From the NCBI RefSeq assembly GCF_023715725.1, contig NZ_JAMBOT010000006.1:186001-250000 (forward strand): a DNA stretch of 64,000 bases. The letters are read 5' to 3'. This DNA comes from Paenibacillus pasadenensis (GTDB lineage Bacteria > Bacillota > Bacilli > Paenibacillales > Paenibacillaceae). The translations under genes were made by a program, and so were the position numbers. Below, piece after piece: positions 1-7,198 of this stretch; the first letter of the stretch is position 1, and the number at the start of each line of letters is the position of its first letter. The notes beneath the pieces were generated by a model. That model saw nothing but the letters and a program-made list of their open reading frames with translations, did no database searches and was not told the DNA's origin.

Positions 1-174
1 GCGCACAAAAGCGTCTTCCGTCGGATCGTCCATCACTGGTTCCGGACTGTCCTTCATCTCGTATAGCTCCAGAACCGTGGAGTACGGCAGGACGAAATCA
101 ACCGGCAGGCTCGGAACGAGCAGCTGTCCGTAAGTCGCCACCATTACCGCTTCAATAACAAATCTCCGCTGCAT
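1..174 (-). CDS. Unknown protein, N-terminal 58 residues (runs off the window)
   Basis: The reading frame starts with ATG at 174 on the minus strand, preceded by a good ribosome-binding site (GAGGGGG, about 6 bases upstream), and stays open to the window edge. The visible product begins MQRRFVIEAVMVATYGQL and then turns acidic (MKDSPEP, DDPTED). I see no signal peptide, membrane segment or catalytic motif. From memory it resembles a short Paenibacillus family often labelled ADP-heptose synthase, but nothing here supports that activity. It is divergent from the reductase gene that follows. Confidence 0.6.
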   Translation of the reverse strand, partial: MQRRFVIEAVMVATYGQLLVPSLPVDFVLPYSTVLELYEMKDSPEPVMDDPTEDAFVR

Positions 175-267
175 TCCAGATCCCCCTCTTCAAGCAGCAT
201 AACCTTAACCTTAATCGTGAATCCATTATACATGAATTAGCTTCTGTGCCATAGGGCTTAGCTTCAG

Positions 268-296
268 TTGCTTGCAAATTAAGGCAAAGGTACAAT
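268..296 (+). promoter_or_regulatory. Predicted sigma-A promoter of ypdA
   Basis: A -35 element TTGCTT (268-273), a 17-base spacer and a -10 element TACAAT (291-296) lie about 50 bases before the reductase start. The predicted transcript begins near 303. Confidence 0.45.
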
Positions 297-346
297 AACA
301 GTACTAGAGGGCGAGTTTTGTCCTATTTATGGAGGTTGACCGAACG

Positions 347-1324
347 TTGCAGCAGGAGCAAATCATCATTATCGGAGCCGGACCTTGCGGCCTTGCCGCA
401 GCTATTGAACTACGCAGCCAAGGCGTAGACGCATTAATTATAGAAAAAGAAAATCTCGTTCATTCTATTTCGCAATATCCAACCTATTTGAGCTTTTTCA
501 GTTCTCCCGAGCTGCTGGAAATTGGCGGCGTACCGTTCACGACCGCGCAGGAAAAACCTAGCCGCCTGGAGGCGCTCAACTATTATCGGACCGTGGCGCT
601 GCGCAGCGGCGTCCGGATTAACGCTTATGAGAAGGTAAACGCCGTTGTTAAGGCTGAGAACGGATTTCAAATTGAATCCTGCACGAGCCACGGCGAACAG
701 CGCCAGTATAGCTGCCGGGCCCTCGTTGTGGCAACCGGGTATTTCGATCATCCGAACCGCATCGGAATTCCTGGCGAGGATTTGCCAAAAGTGAGCCACT
801 TCTTTCGCGAAGCCCATCCGTATACTGGCATGAAGGTCGCCATAATCGGCGGCAGCAATTCCGCCATCGATGCTGCGCTTGAGCTGGAACGGGTTGGCGC
901 CGAGGTGACCGTCATTTACCGCAAACCGGACTACTCTCCGCATATTAAACCTTGGGTCAGACCCGTGTTTGAAAGCCTTGTCCGCAAAGAGCGGATCCGC
1001 ATGCTGTTCAACTCCAGGACGGTCGCCATTGATCAGGCCAGCATCACCATTCAAGGCCCTGAAGGCGAACAACATGAACTGGAAAATGATTTTGTTCTCG
1101 CTTTGACGGGCTTTCACCCCGACCGCGAGTTTTTGATGTCATTAGGTGTTGCGATCGAGCAGGAAGGGTATCCCTTTTTCAACAGCGAAACGATGGAAAC
1201 CAATATCCCGGGCATTTATTTGGCCGGCGTCGTTGCTTCGCGCCATGAAGCCAATGAAATTTTTATCGAGACGGGGCGTTTTCACGGCGTCCGCATAGCG
1301 GAACATTGGCTGCAGCAGCAGTAA
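347..1324 (+). CDS. ypdA: YpdA-family FAD/NADPH bacillithiol disulfide reductase
   Basis: The protein is a two-dinucleotide-fold flavoprotein reductase. An FAD-binding IIIIGAGPCGLAAAIEL lies at the very N-terminus, followed by the YpdA hallmark around TYLSFFSSPELLEIGGVPF. A second glycine-rich NADPH motif, VAIIGGSNSAIDAALEL, is near residue 170, and PGIYLAGVVA is near the C-terminus. YpdA enzymes reduce oxidised bacillithiol with NADPH in the cytosol. I chose TTG at 347 because an ATG at 329 overlaps the ribosome-binding site itself (GGAGGT at 331-336) and has no site of its own. The TTG start gives 325 residues and puts the glycine motif at the same distance from the start as I recall for B. 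subtilis YpdA. The gene is monocistronic, with its own promoter and a terminator. Confidence 0.88.
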   Translation: MQQEQIIIIGAGPCGLAAAIELRSQGVDALIIEKENLVHSISQYPTYLSFFSSPELLEIGGVPFTTAQEKPSRLEALNYYRTVALRSGVRINAYEKVNAVVKAENGFQIESCTSHGEQRQYSCRALVVATGYFDHPNRIGIPGEDLPKVSHFFREAHPYTGMKVAIIGGSNSAIDAALELERVGAEVTVIYRKPDYSPHIKPWVRPVFESLVRKERIRMLFNSRTVAIDQASITIQGPEGEQHELENDFVLALTGFHPDREFLMSLGVAIEQEGYPFFNSETMETNIPGIYLAGVVASRHEANEIFIETGRFHGVRIAEHWLQQQ

Positions 1325-1329
1325 CATAT

Positions 1330-1378
1330 ACAGCGGCAGCTTTGGACTGAACTACAAAGTCCGAAACTGCCGCTGTTT
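1330..1378 (+). terminator. Intrinsic terminator of ypdA
   Basis: A long hairpin pairs ACAGCGGCAG with CTGCCGCTGT, and the stem continues inward as TTTGGACT against AGTCCGAAA. It starts 5 bases after the ypdA stop and is followed by the modest U-tract TTTGATTGT. Confidence 0.7.
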
Positions 1379-1426
1379 GATTGTGTCAGTCAAAACCACG
1401 CTCGAGCCATTGCTTGCCCGGAGCTG

Positions 1427-1684
1427 CTAGCTTAACTTTTCTTTTATTTCTTTTATAGACAATCCGCGTTCTTCTTTCATGACACGAATTTCCTCAAGAC
1501 GCTTTAGCGCTAATTCGCGCGGGTATCTTCTTGTCAGTCTTATATCATCTTGCTCAAAAGGAATCATATCCTCTTCCGTGTAATATTTAATGGTGCTGTA
1601 TCGGATTCCCGAAAGTTCAACCAATTCGCTGATACTCACATGCTCTGACAGTAAAATTTTATCCAAGCTTCTTTTTCTTCCCAT
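1427..1684 (-). CDS. Small MerR-like HTH protein
   Basis: The 85-residue product has an N-terminal winged-helix motif of MerR type: ISELVELSGIRYSTIKYYTE at about residues 18-37, followed by a wing (RLTRRYPRE) and the helix-rich LKRLEEIRVMKEERGLSIKEI. It lacks the long effector-binding C-terminus of full MerR proteins, so it is probably a DNA-binding protein without its own sensor. The start is well supported by AAGGAG seven bases before ATG. It lies 34 bases after the GPP34 gene on the same strand, so the two probably share a transcript. Base composition is clearly more AT-rich than neighbours, which suggests acquisition with the GPP34 gene. Confidence 0.75.
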   Translation of the reverse strand: MGRKRSLDKILLSEHVSISELVELSGIRYSTIKYYTEEDMIPFEQDDIRLTRRYPRELALKRLEEIRVMKEERGLSIKEIKEKLS

Positions 1685-1718
1685 TTATTTTCTCCTTATG
1701 GTGCTGCAATCATGAAAG

Positions 1719-2357
1719 CTACATTCCAGCTTCAATATTTTGAATAGCTGTATGAACCGTCTTGATTTTCTTGTTTATATCCTCTTTACGCAGTATTTCC
1801 AGCCTCTGTTTTAATGTTTTTTGTTCGTAATCGGAAAAATAATCATTTAACATGTTTTTGATGTTTAAAAATAACACTAAAGCTACTGTATGTTCTTCAA
1901 CTTTCCCCTGCTCAAGTAACTCAGCCCGAATCTTTTCCACGATGCGGCTCCTTGCATTTGCAACATCAGAATATTTTTTTACAGGGACTACAAATAACAC
2001 TTCCGTATTTTCAATCTCTAAAACCCCTTTATCTACAAGGCTTTCTACAACCATTTTATAAATTTCCTTTTGTTTGTAATAAAAGTAAGATACCCATTCT
2101 TTTAGCTTTTTTGGTTTTTCTGCAGCGATAATTTCGAGTAATCGGTCCAGATATTTTTCACCTGTGGATGCTGTATTTGAAACTTTTACCGTATCATTAT
2201 CTTCAAATGAAACGTTGCCACTTATAGAAAGGTCAAAAAAACAAGCCATTACCGTATACAAGGCAACGTTCGTCCGAAAACTTGACTTAATTTTATTCGT
2301 TTCGCGATCTAATGCGAGTAAGACAAACTCTTGAGGAATAGATAAATTTTTCAGCAT
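1719..2357 (-). CDS. GPP34 (GOLPH3/Vps74-like) family protein
   Basis: The 212-residue product opens with LSIPQEFVLLALDRETNKIK, the typical start of the GPP34 family. A mostly helical body follows, with a later KYSDVANARSRIVEKIRAELL segment. Eukaryotic members bind phosphatidylinositol-4-phosphate on Golgi membranes; the role of bacterial members is not established, so no function is assigned. It has no signal peptide or membrane helix. The start is supported by GGAAGGA about 10 bases upstream. The gene is markedly AT-rich, precedes a MerR-like gene in an apparent operon, and its 5' untranslated region consists mostly of a heptamer repeat array. Confidence 0.72.
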   Translation of the reverse strand: MLKNLSIPQEFVLLALDRETNKIKSSFRTNVALYTVMACFFDLSISGNVSFEDNDTVKVSNTASTGEKYLDRLLEIIAAEKPKKLKEWVSYFYYKQKEIYKMVVESLVDKGVLEIENTEVLFVVPVKKYSDVANARSRIVEKIRAELLEQGKVEEHTVALVLFLNIKNMLNDYFSDYEQKTLKQRLEILRKEDINKKIKTVHTAIQNIEAGM

Positions 2358-2384
2358 AGGATAAACATCCTTCCGGGGGATTTT

Positions 2385-2452
2385 ACTTACTACTTACTAC
2401 TTACTACTTACTACTTACTACTTACTACTTACTACTTACTACTTACTACTTA
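2385..2452. repeat. Heptamer tandem repeat, ACTTACT x 9 plus a partial unit
   Basis: Nine perfect head-to-tail copies of the 7-base unit ACTTACT (AGTAAGT on the minus strand) run from 2385 to 2447, followed by a five-base partial copy. The array fills the interval between the predicted promoter and the ribosome-binding site of the GPP34 gene, and the predicted transcription start (about 2445) lies inside it. There is no sequence divergence between units, which points to recent slippage or continuing homogenisation. Confidence 0.95.
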
Positions 2453-2480
2453 TAATAATTTATCAATCTTAATAAGTCAA
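2452..2480 (-). promoter_or_regulatory. Predicted sigma-A promoter of the GPP34/MerR-like operon
   Basis: On the minus strand a -35 element TTGACT (2480-2475) is followed by a 17-base spacer and a -10 element TATTAT (2457-2452). The predicted start near 2445 lies in the heptamer array, so the mRNA would begin with AGUAAGU repeats. Confidence 0.55.
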
Positions 2481-2770
2481 CGGGCACCTCGGATCGTTGA
2501 CGCTGGCTGTAAGCCCTCCTTAAACGGATTGAGCTATCCTGCTGAATTGGCTAATAAACCTATAAAACTACGTCTAGTATCCATGTATCTGGCTGGACAT
2601 AGTAAAAGCCGAAGCCCGCTCCTGTTGTTTTTCGATCTGACTTCTCTTTTTCTATTGACCTTTTACCGAAATATAATTGATATCATTAATGGTTTACATA
2701 ATTATGCTTACAAAGTTTTTGGGTCATTAAAAATACCACAAGTAATCTTGCGGTATTTTGGAACAAACCA
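2481..2770. other. Non-coding AT-rich interval
   Basis: This stretch lies between the GPP34 promoter and the end of the MOSC gene. I find no convincing gene, hairpin or repeat. A 116-codon open frame on the plus strand has no ribosome-binding site, runs into the antisense of the MOSC gene and is not believed. Confidence 0.5.
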
Positions 2771-3427
2771 TTATGTTAGTGAGCTTAACCGTGTTTCCAG
2801 CGTGTTTCTCCAGCTGGAAGCCAGCTCCGGAACGGCTAACAGCCTGCTGATCTCAACCGGGTCTTTTTTACGCGTATAGTAGATTCGGTTCGCTTCTCCC
2901 ACCGTCAAGCCGTGAGCCGGCCTGTCCATTAGCTCAAAGTTTAAGCCAGCCTCTACCTCCCCCGGCTGGATGACTCTCAAATAAAACCCGGTTCGGCCGC
3001 TTTCCTGAACCCATGCTGGTAGCTTTGGCTCCCCGTGACGAATGCCCAATTTAAAACAAGGCTGCCTCGGCTGGCTCAGCTGAAATATCGCGCTCCCGCA
3101 GGCAAATGTATCGCCAATGACGATATCCTCCTCCGTCAGTCCTTCTAATGTCAGATTTTCTCCAAAGGCTCCTGGCGGCAACGGAGCTCCAAGTCTGTTT
3201 TCCCAATAGCCGTAATGATCCTGCAAATAGACACAGACCGCTTTATCCTCGCCGCCATGATGGACAAGATCGGCTTGTCCGTCTCCAGCCGGTCCTGTCC
3301 GGCTAATATGTACCTTCCCTGCACGGGGAGTTTTGAAAATGCCGGTTTGTACCGTCTTATCGCCATATGCGACCGGCGCCGGCAAGCCGATGTTAACCGA
3401 AGAAATGCTCCACCTTACGTGCGTCAT
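2771..3427 (-). CDS. MOSC domain protein, YiiM-like
   Basis: The protein belongs to the molybdenum-cofactor sulfurase C-terminal (MOSC) family. HHGGEDKAVCVY at about residues 56-67 and the conserved cysteine of SQPRQPCFKLG (Cys124) are both present. The C-terminal part (GLTVGEANRIYY) matches the three-helix domain of YiiM-like proteins. Members are thought to bind a molybdopterin or transfer sulfur, in some cases as partners of N-hydroxylated base reduction; the exact substrate is not determined here. Length (218 residues) is normal. ATG is preceded by AAGGGGGT about 8 bases upstream. It has no obvious operon partner. Confidence 0.85.
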   Translation of the reverse strand: MTHVRWSISSVNIGLPAPVAYGDKTVQTGIFKTPRAGKVHISRTGPAGDGQADLVHHGGEDKAVCVYLQDHYGYWENRLGAPLPPGAFGENLTLEGLTEEDIVIGDTFACGSAIFQLSQPRQPCFKLGIRHGEPKLPAWVQESGRTGFYLRVIQPGEVEAGLNFELMDRPAHGLTVGEANRIYYTRKKDPVEISRLLAVPELASSWRNTLETRLSSLT

Positions 3428-3456
3428 CCGTCATACCCCCTTCAACGGAACCATTA

Positions 3457-3489
3457 TAAAAGAAGCGGATTGCCATCGGCAACCCGCTT
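3457..3489 (-). terminator. Terminator of the 3617-5233 gene
   Basis: An 11-base stem with one mismatch (AGCGGATTGCC against GGCAACCCGCT) with a three-base loop is followed on the minus strand by TTCTTTTATAA. It lies between the membrane-protein gene and the MOSC gene. Confidence 0.5.
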
Positions 3490-3616
3490 TATCTTTTGAG
3501 CGAATCTCGACAAAGAATGCGTCGTTTCGCCACAAAATGTCGAAAAATTTTCCATCTTGTTGCTTTGTGCGCTTCCCCGGGAAATACCAATCAACATTTC
3601 CCGTTATTCCTCTTGT

Positions 3617-5233
3617 TTATTGGGGATGTGAGCGCTCCAGCTGAAGCAGCTCATGACGGCTTGCAGGCGGTTTGGACGGCTTTTCTGCAGCCGAAATGCT
3701 GCTTCGTTTAACAAATATGCAAGTAACCGCTCCTATACAAACAGCAGCGACAGCTGCAGCAGGACTGCCCACAGCAGCGATGCAAGTCATTGCTAATAAA
3801 GCCACGACCGCCAGCCAGCGTGTCGCTTTTGTAACGCGACCAAGCGACCATAATGGCAAAATCAGCTCTTGCTCTGCGTCCTTCCGCCGTTTGAGCAGCG
3901 ACGCCAGCGGAAACATAATGGCTCCGTGGTGCAGAATAATGCCTAGCACTAGCAGAAATAAAGCGGCTCCACCCCAATTGTCCGGCAAAAGAAGGGCGAT
4001 GACTGCGAACAGCGCGCTCATGCTCCCCGCTAAAACGGCCGTACCCGTGAAGCTGCGCCATCTGCTGTTCACCACGCCAAGTGTTGCCAGCACCCGGCTG
4101 CTGCTTTCCCGAGCCAATGCTCCGCTCAGCCGTGTGGAAGCGAATAGGATAGACAGCGCCGCAAAAAACAGGCTGAACACAACAAGCAGGTTCAACAATC
4201 CCGCCAGCAATGGCTGATGGCTCCATAACGTGCTTATAGCCCCCGGCAGAGGCCCGGCAGCTCCGCTAAATAACCGGGAAATACCGAACATCGCGACGAG
4301 CGATAACAGCACGTAGCCAGCCGTATAGATGTAGGCTGCCGCTTGGAACTGTCCCCATGGAAGCCTTATGCGAGGCTCGACCGTTTCCTCCGCGGCCGCT
4401 TCTGCAGAACCGCCAGCCACAAACATCCGCCATAAAAGCAGTACCCCAAGCAGCCATCCGCCGCCGTCTGGGACTGGTGTCGAAAGCGCTGACGTCTGTC
4501 TGGTTAAAGCTGAATACGTCAGGTCCGGCCACATGGATAACGTAAGCAGCAGCAGCAGAATCCCGCCAGCTAAGAGCTGAATGACTGCGGCAGACGCTTG
4601 ATAATTCCCGTACAAGCTGTTGCTCATCCAGCTGAGTATCGTCTGAATCGACAAAAAGACCATGAATGCTACGGCGGATGCAGCCGCTGCAGAGCCGCCT
4701 TGCCAATATGCCCATAGATGGCCCAGCCATCTCGCCGCTTCTATATTCAGAAAAGCGACAAACGCCCATTGGCCTCCAAGCTGTAACAGCGCCGCAAGCC
4801 TCCCGTCCCCTTTGCCTGTCAGATGAGCTGCCGCTGCGGCGGCGCCTTTGGCAGTCGGCACTGCCGACATCAGCTCCGCCTGGCAAGCATGCACGGCAAG
4901 CGCGCAAAGCCCTAGCAAAGGCCATACCCATACGATTAACGGACCGCTGATCGAAAAGCCTGCTGCAGAAAAAAACAGCGCTCCGCCGCCAAGCAGCGCC
5001 ATTGCGTTAAAAGGAATTCCAAAAGAGATTACCGGTCCAAATCGCCGCTTCAGCTGCTGGGCAATGCCAAAGCGGTTCAGCTCCGTTTTATCCTGCATGA
5101 ACTGGATATACGGCGCATAACGGATCAGCGACTGATAACCGCTGCGAATTCGCCTGTTTTCCGTCGCAGCGAATGCCCCGAGCCAAAGCAGAGCCGTCAA
5201 ACAGAACCACGCAAATCCGACCCATATCCACAT
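3617..5233 (-). CDS. Polytopic membrane protein of unknown function
   Basis: The 538-residue product is strongly hydrophobic with roughly 12 predicted membrane segments, beginning with WIWVGFAWFCLTALLWLGAF at the N-terminus. A short charged stretch (RIRSGYQSLIRYAPYIQF) follows and the tail is basic and soluble. The motif QAELMSAVPTAKGAAAAAAH recalls the start of amino-acid permease-like folds, but I cannot place it in a transporter family. ATG at 5233 is chosen because AAAAGGGGGCGGAG lies just upstream; an in-frame ATG at 5278 has no such site. It follows the DUF3298-like gene by about 57 bases and may be cotranscribed with it. Confidence 0.7.
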   Translation of the reverse strand: MWIWVGFAWFCLTALLWLGAFAATENRRIRSGYQSLIRYAPYIQFMQDKTELNRFGIAQQLKRRFGPVISFGIPFNAMALLGGGALFFSAAGFSISGPLIVWVWPLLGLCALAVHACQAELMSAVPTAKGAAAAAAHLTGKGDGRLAALLQLGGQWAFVAFLNIEAARWLGHLWAYWQGGSAAAASAVAFMVFLSIQTILSWMSNSLYGNYQASAAVIQLLAGGILLLLLTLSMWPDLTYSALTRQTSALSTPVPDGGGWLLGVLLLWRMFVAGGSAEAAAEETVEPRIRLPWGQFQAAAYIYTAGYVLLSLVAMFGISRLFSGAAGPLPGAISTLWSHQPLLAGLLNLLVVFSLFFAALSILFASTRLSGALARESSSRVLATLGVVNSRWRSFTGTAVLAGSMSALFAVIALLLPDNWGGAALFLLVLGIILHHGAIMFPLASLLKRRKDAEQELILPLWSLGRVTKATRWLAVVALLAMTCIAAVGSPAAAVAAVCIGAVTCIFVKRSSISAAEKPSKPPASRHELLQLERSHPQ

Positions 5234-5290
5234 CTGCTCCGCCCCCTTTTGCGATGATGGAACCGAGAAACGATCCATAAGGAAGCGAGC

Positions 5291-5902
5291 TTATTGATTC
5301 ACTTCCATCACTCCTAGGGGGCCGTCCTGCTTAATCATATCGCCAAGATCGTAGACGGAAATCGGGAAATACGGGAAGCCGTAAACATAGGGCGTAATTT
5401 CATAAATGCTGAACCATATGACAAGCGTCAAATCCGCGATGTAATAATCCTGATCGGGGCGGATCCCGGTAAATGGCTGAAGCGTCTCGATGCCGCGCTG
5501 CTTGATCTGCTGAGCGACAAGCTCCGACAAACGCGTTTTGTAATCCGCATTGCGCTTAAACAATCCCGATAACGGAACCGGCTTGCCTTCCGTATTAAGA
5601 AAGGTCAGGGAGCGCTGCAGGGTCAGACCATGGGCGCCGCCGGTGTACGCGTAGTTGAACAGCGAGAGGCTGAGTACGCCTTTCTGGTTGTTTTTAATCT
5701 CATAAAAGCCATCCATTTCAGAGCGCGGGTCGTCCAATGAGCCCTGATCTTCCACCAGCATCCGCACCGACGATCGAATTGACGCATTCATCGATGCCGC
5801 CGCCTCCTCTTCGCCCGGAAGAGTAACGACAGGGTAAAACAGCTCGGTTTTGGGACGCGTGACTCGGCTCGTATGAATTCCGGCCGGTTGAACAAACGGC
5901 AT
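5291..5902 (-). CDS. DUF3298/DUF4163-type protein without signal peptide
   Basis: The 203-residue product carries the pattern of the extracellular RsiV/PdaC-type domain: paired strands (KTELFYPVVTLPGEEEAAASMN), a central FNYAYTGGAHGLTLQRSLTF and a late DYYIADLTLVIWFSIYEITPY with the FPISVYDL end. In RsiV this domain binds lysozyme, and related domains accompany peptidoglycan deacetylases. Here there is no signal peptide or membrane helix, so it is either cytosolic or exported in a way I cannot see. The start has AGGTGA seven bases upstream. It lies between an ABC ATPase gene and a membrane-protein gene on the same strand. Confidence 0.7.
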   Translation of the reverse strand: MPFVQPAGIHTSRVTRPKTELFYPVVTLPGEEEAAASMNASIRSSVRMLVEDQGSLDDPRSEMDGFYEIKNNQKGVLSLSLFNYAYTGGAHGLTLQRSLTFLNTEGKPVPLSGLFKRNADYKTRLSELVAQQIKQRGIETLQPFTGIRPDQDYYIADLTLVIWFSIYEITPYVYGFPYFPISVYDLGDMIKQDGPLGVMEVNQ

Positions 5903-5978
5903 GACTTTTCACCTGCCCATCATAAAATCGGTCTACCCGATTGTATGCGGACGGAATGAAAAATCATGCCGTTATCCG

Positions 5979-6701
5979 TTAAAGCATCATCTTTTCGCGT
6001 TCAGTTAGCCGGCGCCCGTTCACTTGCAGCACTAGCTTACCGCCGTTCAGACCAATAATCCGGTCAGCATATCGCTCCGCCCAGTCCCCTTGATGAAGCA
6101 CGGCGATAACGATGAGACCTTGCTGCTTGCACAGCTGTTTGAGATCGCCAAGCACTTTATCCGCAGCATGTGGATCAAGACCCGACACCGGCTCGTCCGC
6201 CAGCAAAACGCGGGCTCCGTGCACAAGCGCCCGGGCAAACGCCACACGCTGCCTTTCTCCCCCGCTTAACTGCTCCGCCTTGCTGTGTGCCTTATCCAGC
6301 AGTCCGAGCTTCTCGAGCGAATCCATCGCTCCCATATAATCGTCATTGCGAACCATACCCGTGGCGCGCCGAAGCGGAGATGCCTGTGACGTGCTGCCGA
6401 TCAGCACATTTTTAAGTGCGGTTCGCCGCGGATACAGCGAAGGTTTTTCCTCCAGCAAAGTGATTTCCTTACGGACGCGCATTCGTCCCATCCAGTTGGT
6501 CTGCACTTCTTTACCGTCCACTTTATACGTTCCCGACGTCCAGCTCTCTTGGAGAGCGAGACATTTGAGCAGCATCGATTTGCCGCTGCCGCTGGAGCCT
6601 TTAATAGCAATGAATTCTCCGTCGTCAGCGCGAAAGCTGATATCGTCAAGGACTACCGGTCCCCCCGGAATCTGTTTCTTCAGATGTGCGATATGTATCA
6701 T
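5979..6701 (-). CDS. ABC transporter ATP-binding protein, PhnC-like, orphan
   Basis: The 240-residue ATPase has all nucleotide-binding motifs: Walker A GSSGSGKS (residues 35-42), the signature LSGGERQRVAFARAL, Walker B RVLLADEP, a D-loop SGLDPHA, and an H-loop in VIAVLHQGDW. The overall order resembles phosphonate or polar-amino-acid importers (PhnC, GlnQ). No permease or binding protein lies next to it, so its partner is elsewhere or it acts with the adjacent 3617-5233 membrane protein, which is speculation. The ribosome-binding site AAGGAG is rather far (about 14 bases) from ATG. Confidence 0.8.
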   Translation of the reverse strand: MIHIAHLKKQIPGGPVVLDDISFRADDGEFIAIKGSSGSGKSMLLKCLALQESWTSGTYKVDGKEVQTNWMGRMRVRKEITLLEEKPSLYPRRTALKNVLIGSTSQASPLRRATGMVRNDDYMGAMDSLEKLGLLDKAHSKAEQLSGGERQRVAFARALVHGARVLLADEPVSGLDPHAADKVLGDLKQLCKQQGLIVIAVLHQGDWAERYADRIIGLNGGKLVLQVNGRRLTEREKMML

Positions 6702-6801
6702 GGCTGGCAGCTGCGCTCCTTCTGGCCGAACGGCGTTAGGATCCCCGCTTCGGCAATCGTTGTCATTCCTATTTTATCAGTGTAAGGGAAACAAAAAGCT
6801 C

Positions 6802-6830
6802 TTTCCACACGAACAAATGTTTGCTATAAT
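6802..6830 (+). promoter_or_regulatory. Promoter of the 72-residue SOS candidate gene
   Basis: A weak -35 (TTTCCA, 6802-6807), a 17-base spacer and a perfect extended -10 (TGC before TATAAT, 6825-6830) lie upstream of the gene. The first LexA box occupies the spacer and a second follows the -10. Confidence 0.7.
6810..6823. promoter_or_regulatory. LexA box 1 of the 72-residue gene
   Basis: CGAACAAATGTTTG matches the Bacillus LexA (DinR) consensus CGAAC-RNRY-GTTYG except for the first R/N detail being A-A-A-T, which is allowed. It covers the -35/-10 spacer. Confidence 0.8.
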
Positions 6831-6836
6831 AAAAAC

Positions 6837-6850
6837 AGAACAAACGTTCC
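6837..6850. promoter_or_regulatory. LexA box 2 of the 72-residue gene
   Basis: AGAACAAACGTTCC contains the exact palindromic core GAAC-N4-GTTC. It lies just downstream of the -10 at the predicted transcription start, 27 bases (centre to centre) from box 1. Confidence 0.8.
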
Positions 6851-6882
6851 GATAATTACTTAATGTCAGGAGTGTGATTGGA

Positions 6883-7101
6883 ATGAACTGTGATAACTTT
6901 CGATTTATTGAGCGCCACCGCCCCTATCGCGATTTAACGTTTAAATTTTACGATGACGGCCGGCTGACGATTATCGACAACGAATCCCAATCCGCGCTAA
7001 CGCCCTCCGACCTCAAAGGCGAAAGCCGCGATTTCTACGTGCGCCAGCGCATCGCCTTTATTAAGCGGGATCTGGTTGCCAAGACCCAGCGTTATGCCTG
7101 A
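6883..7101 (+). CDS. Small unknown protein, predicted SOS-induced
   Basis: The 72-residue product (MNCDNFRFIERHRPYRDL...) is charged and basic, without signal peptide, membrane helix or cysteine cluster. A central segment, LTFKFYDDGRLTIIDNE, looks like a beta hairpin, and the C-terminal third (DFYVRQRIAFIKRDLV) is probably helical. I do not recognise a family. ATG at 6883 is preferred over an in-frame GTG at 6874 because GGAG at 6869-6872 is then properly spaced. Two LexA boxes flank its -10, the same arrangement as at yneA in this window, so induction by DNA damage is strongly suggested by sequence. A role in checkpoint or repair control is inference only. Confidence 0.75.
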   Translation: MNCDNFRFIERHRPYRDLTFKFYDDGRLTIIDNESQSALTPSDLKGESRDFYVRQRIAFIKRDLVAKTQRYA

Positions 7102-7198
7102 TCGGCCCTTTTGGCCGAATTGACTGGGCCTCCTTCTTTGGGGTAGATTGAAGGGAAGCTTCTCATCCCGTTTAACCAGAAGGAAGGATCTACACTTA

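Noticed and set aside
1427..2480. Toxin-antitoxin interpretation of the MerR-like/GPP34 pair
   Set aside because: Neither protein has a toxin or antitoxin motif, and GPP34 is a recognisable non-toxin family.
2529..2879. 116-codon open frame on the plus strand
   Set aside because: It has no ribosome-binding site, no family motif, and its second half is antisense to the MOSC gene.
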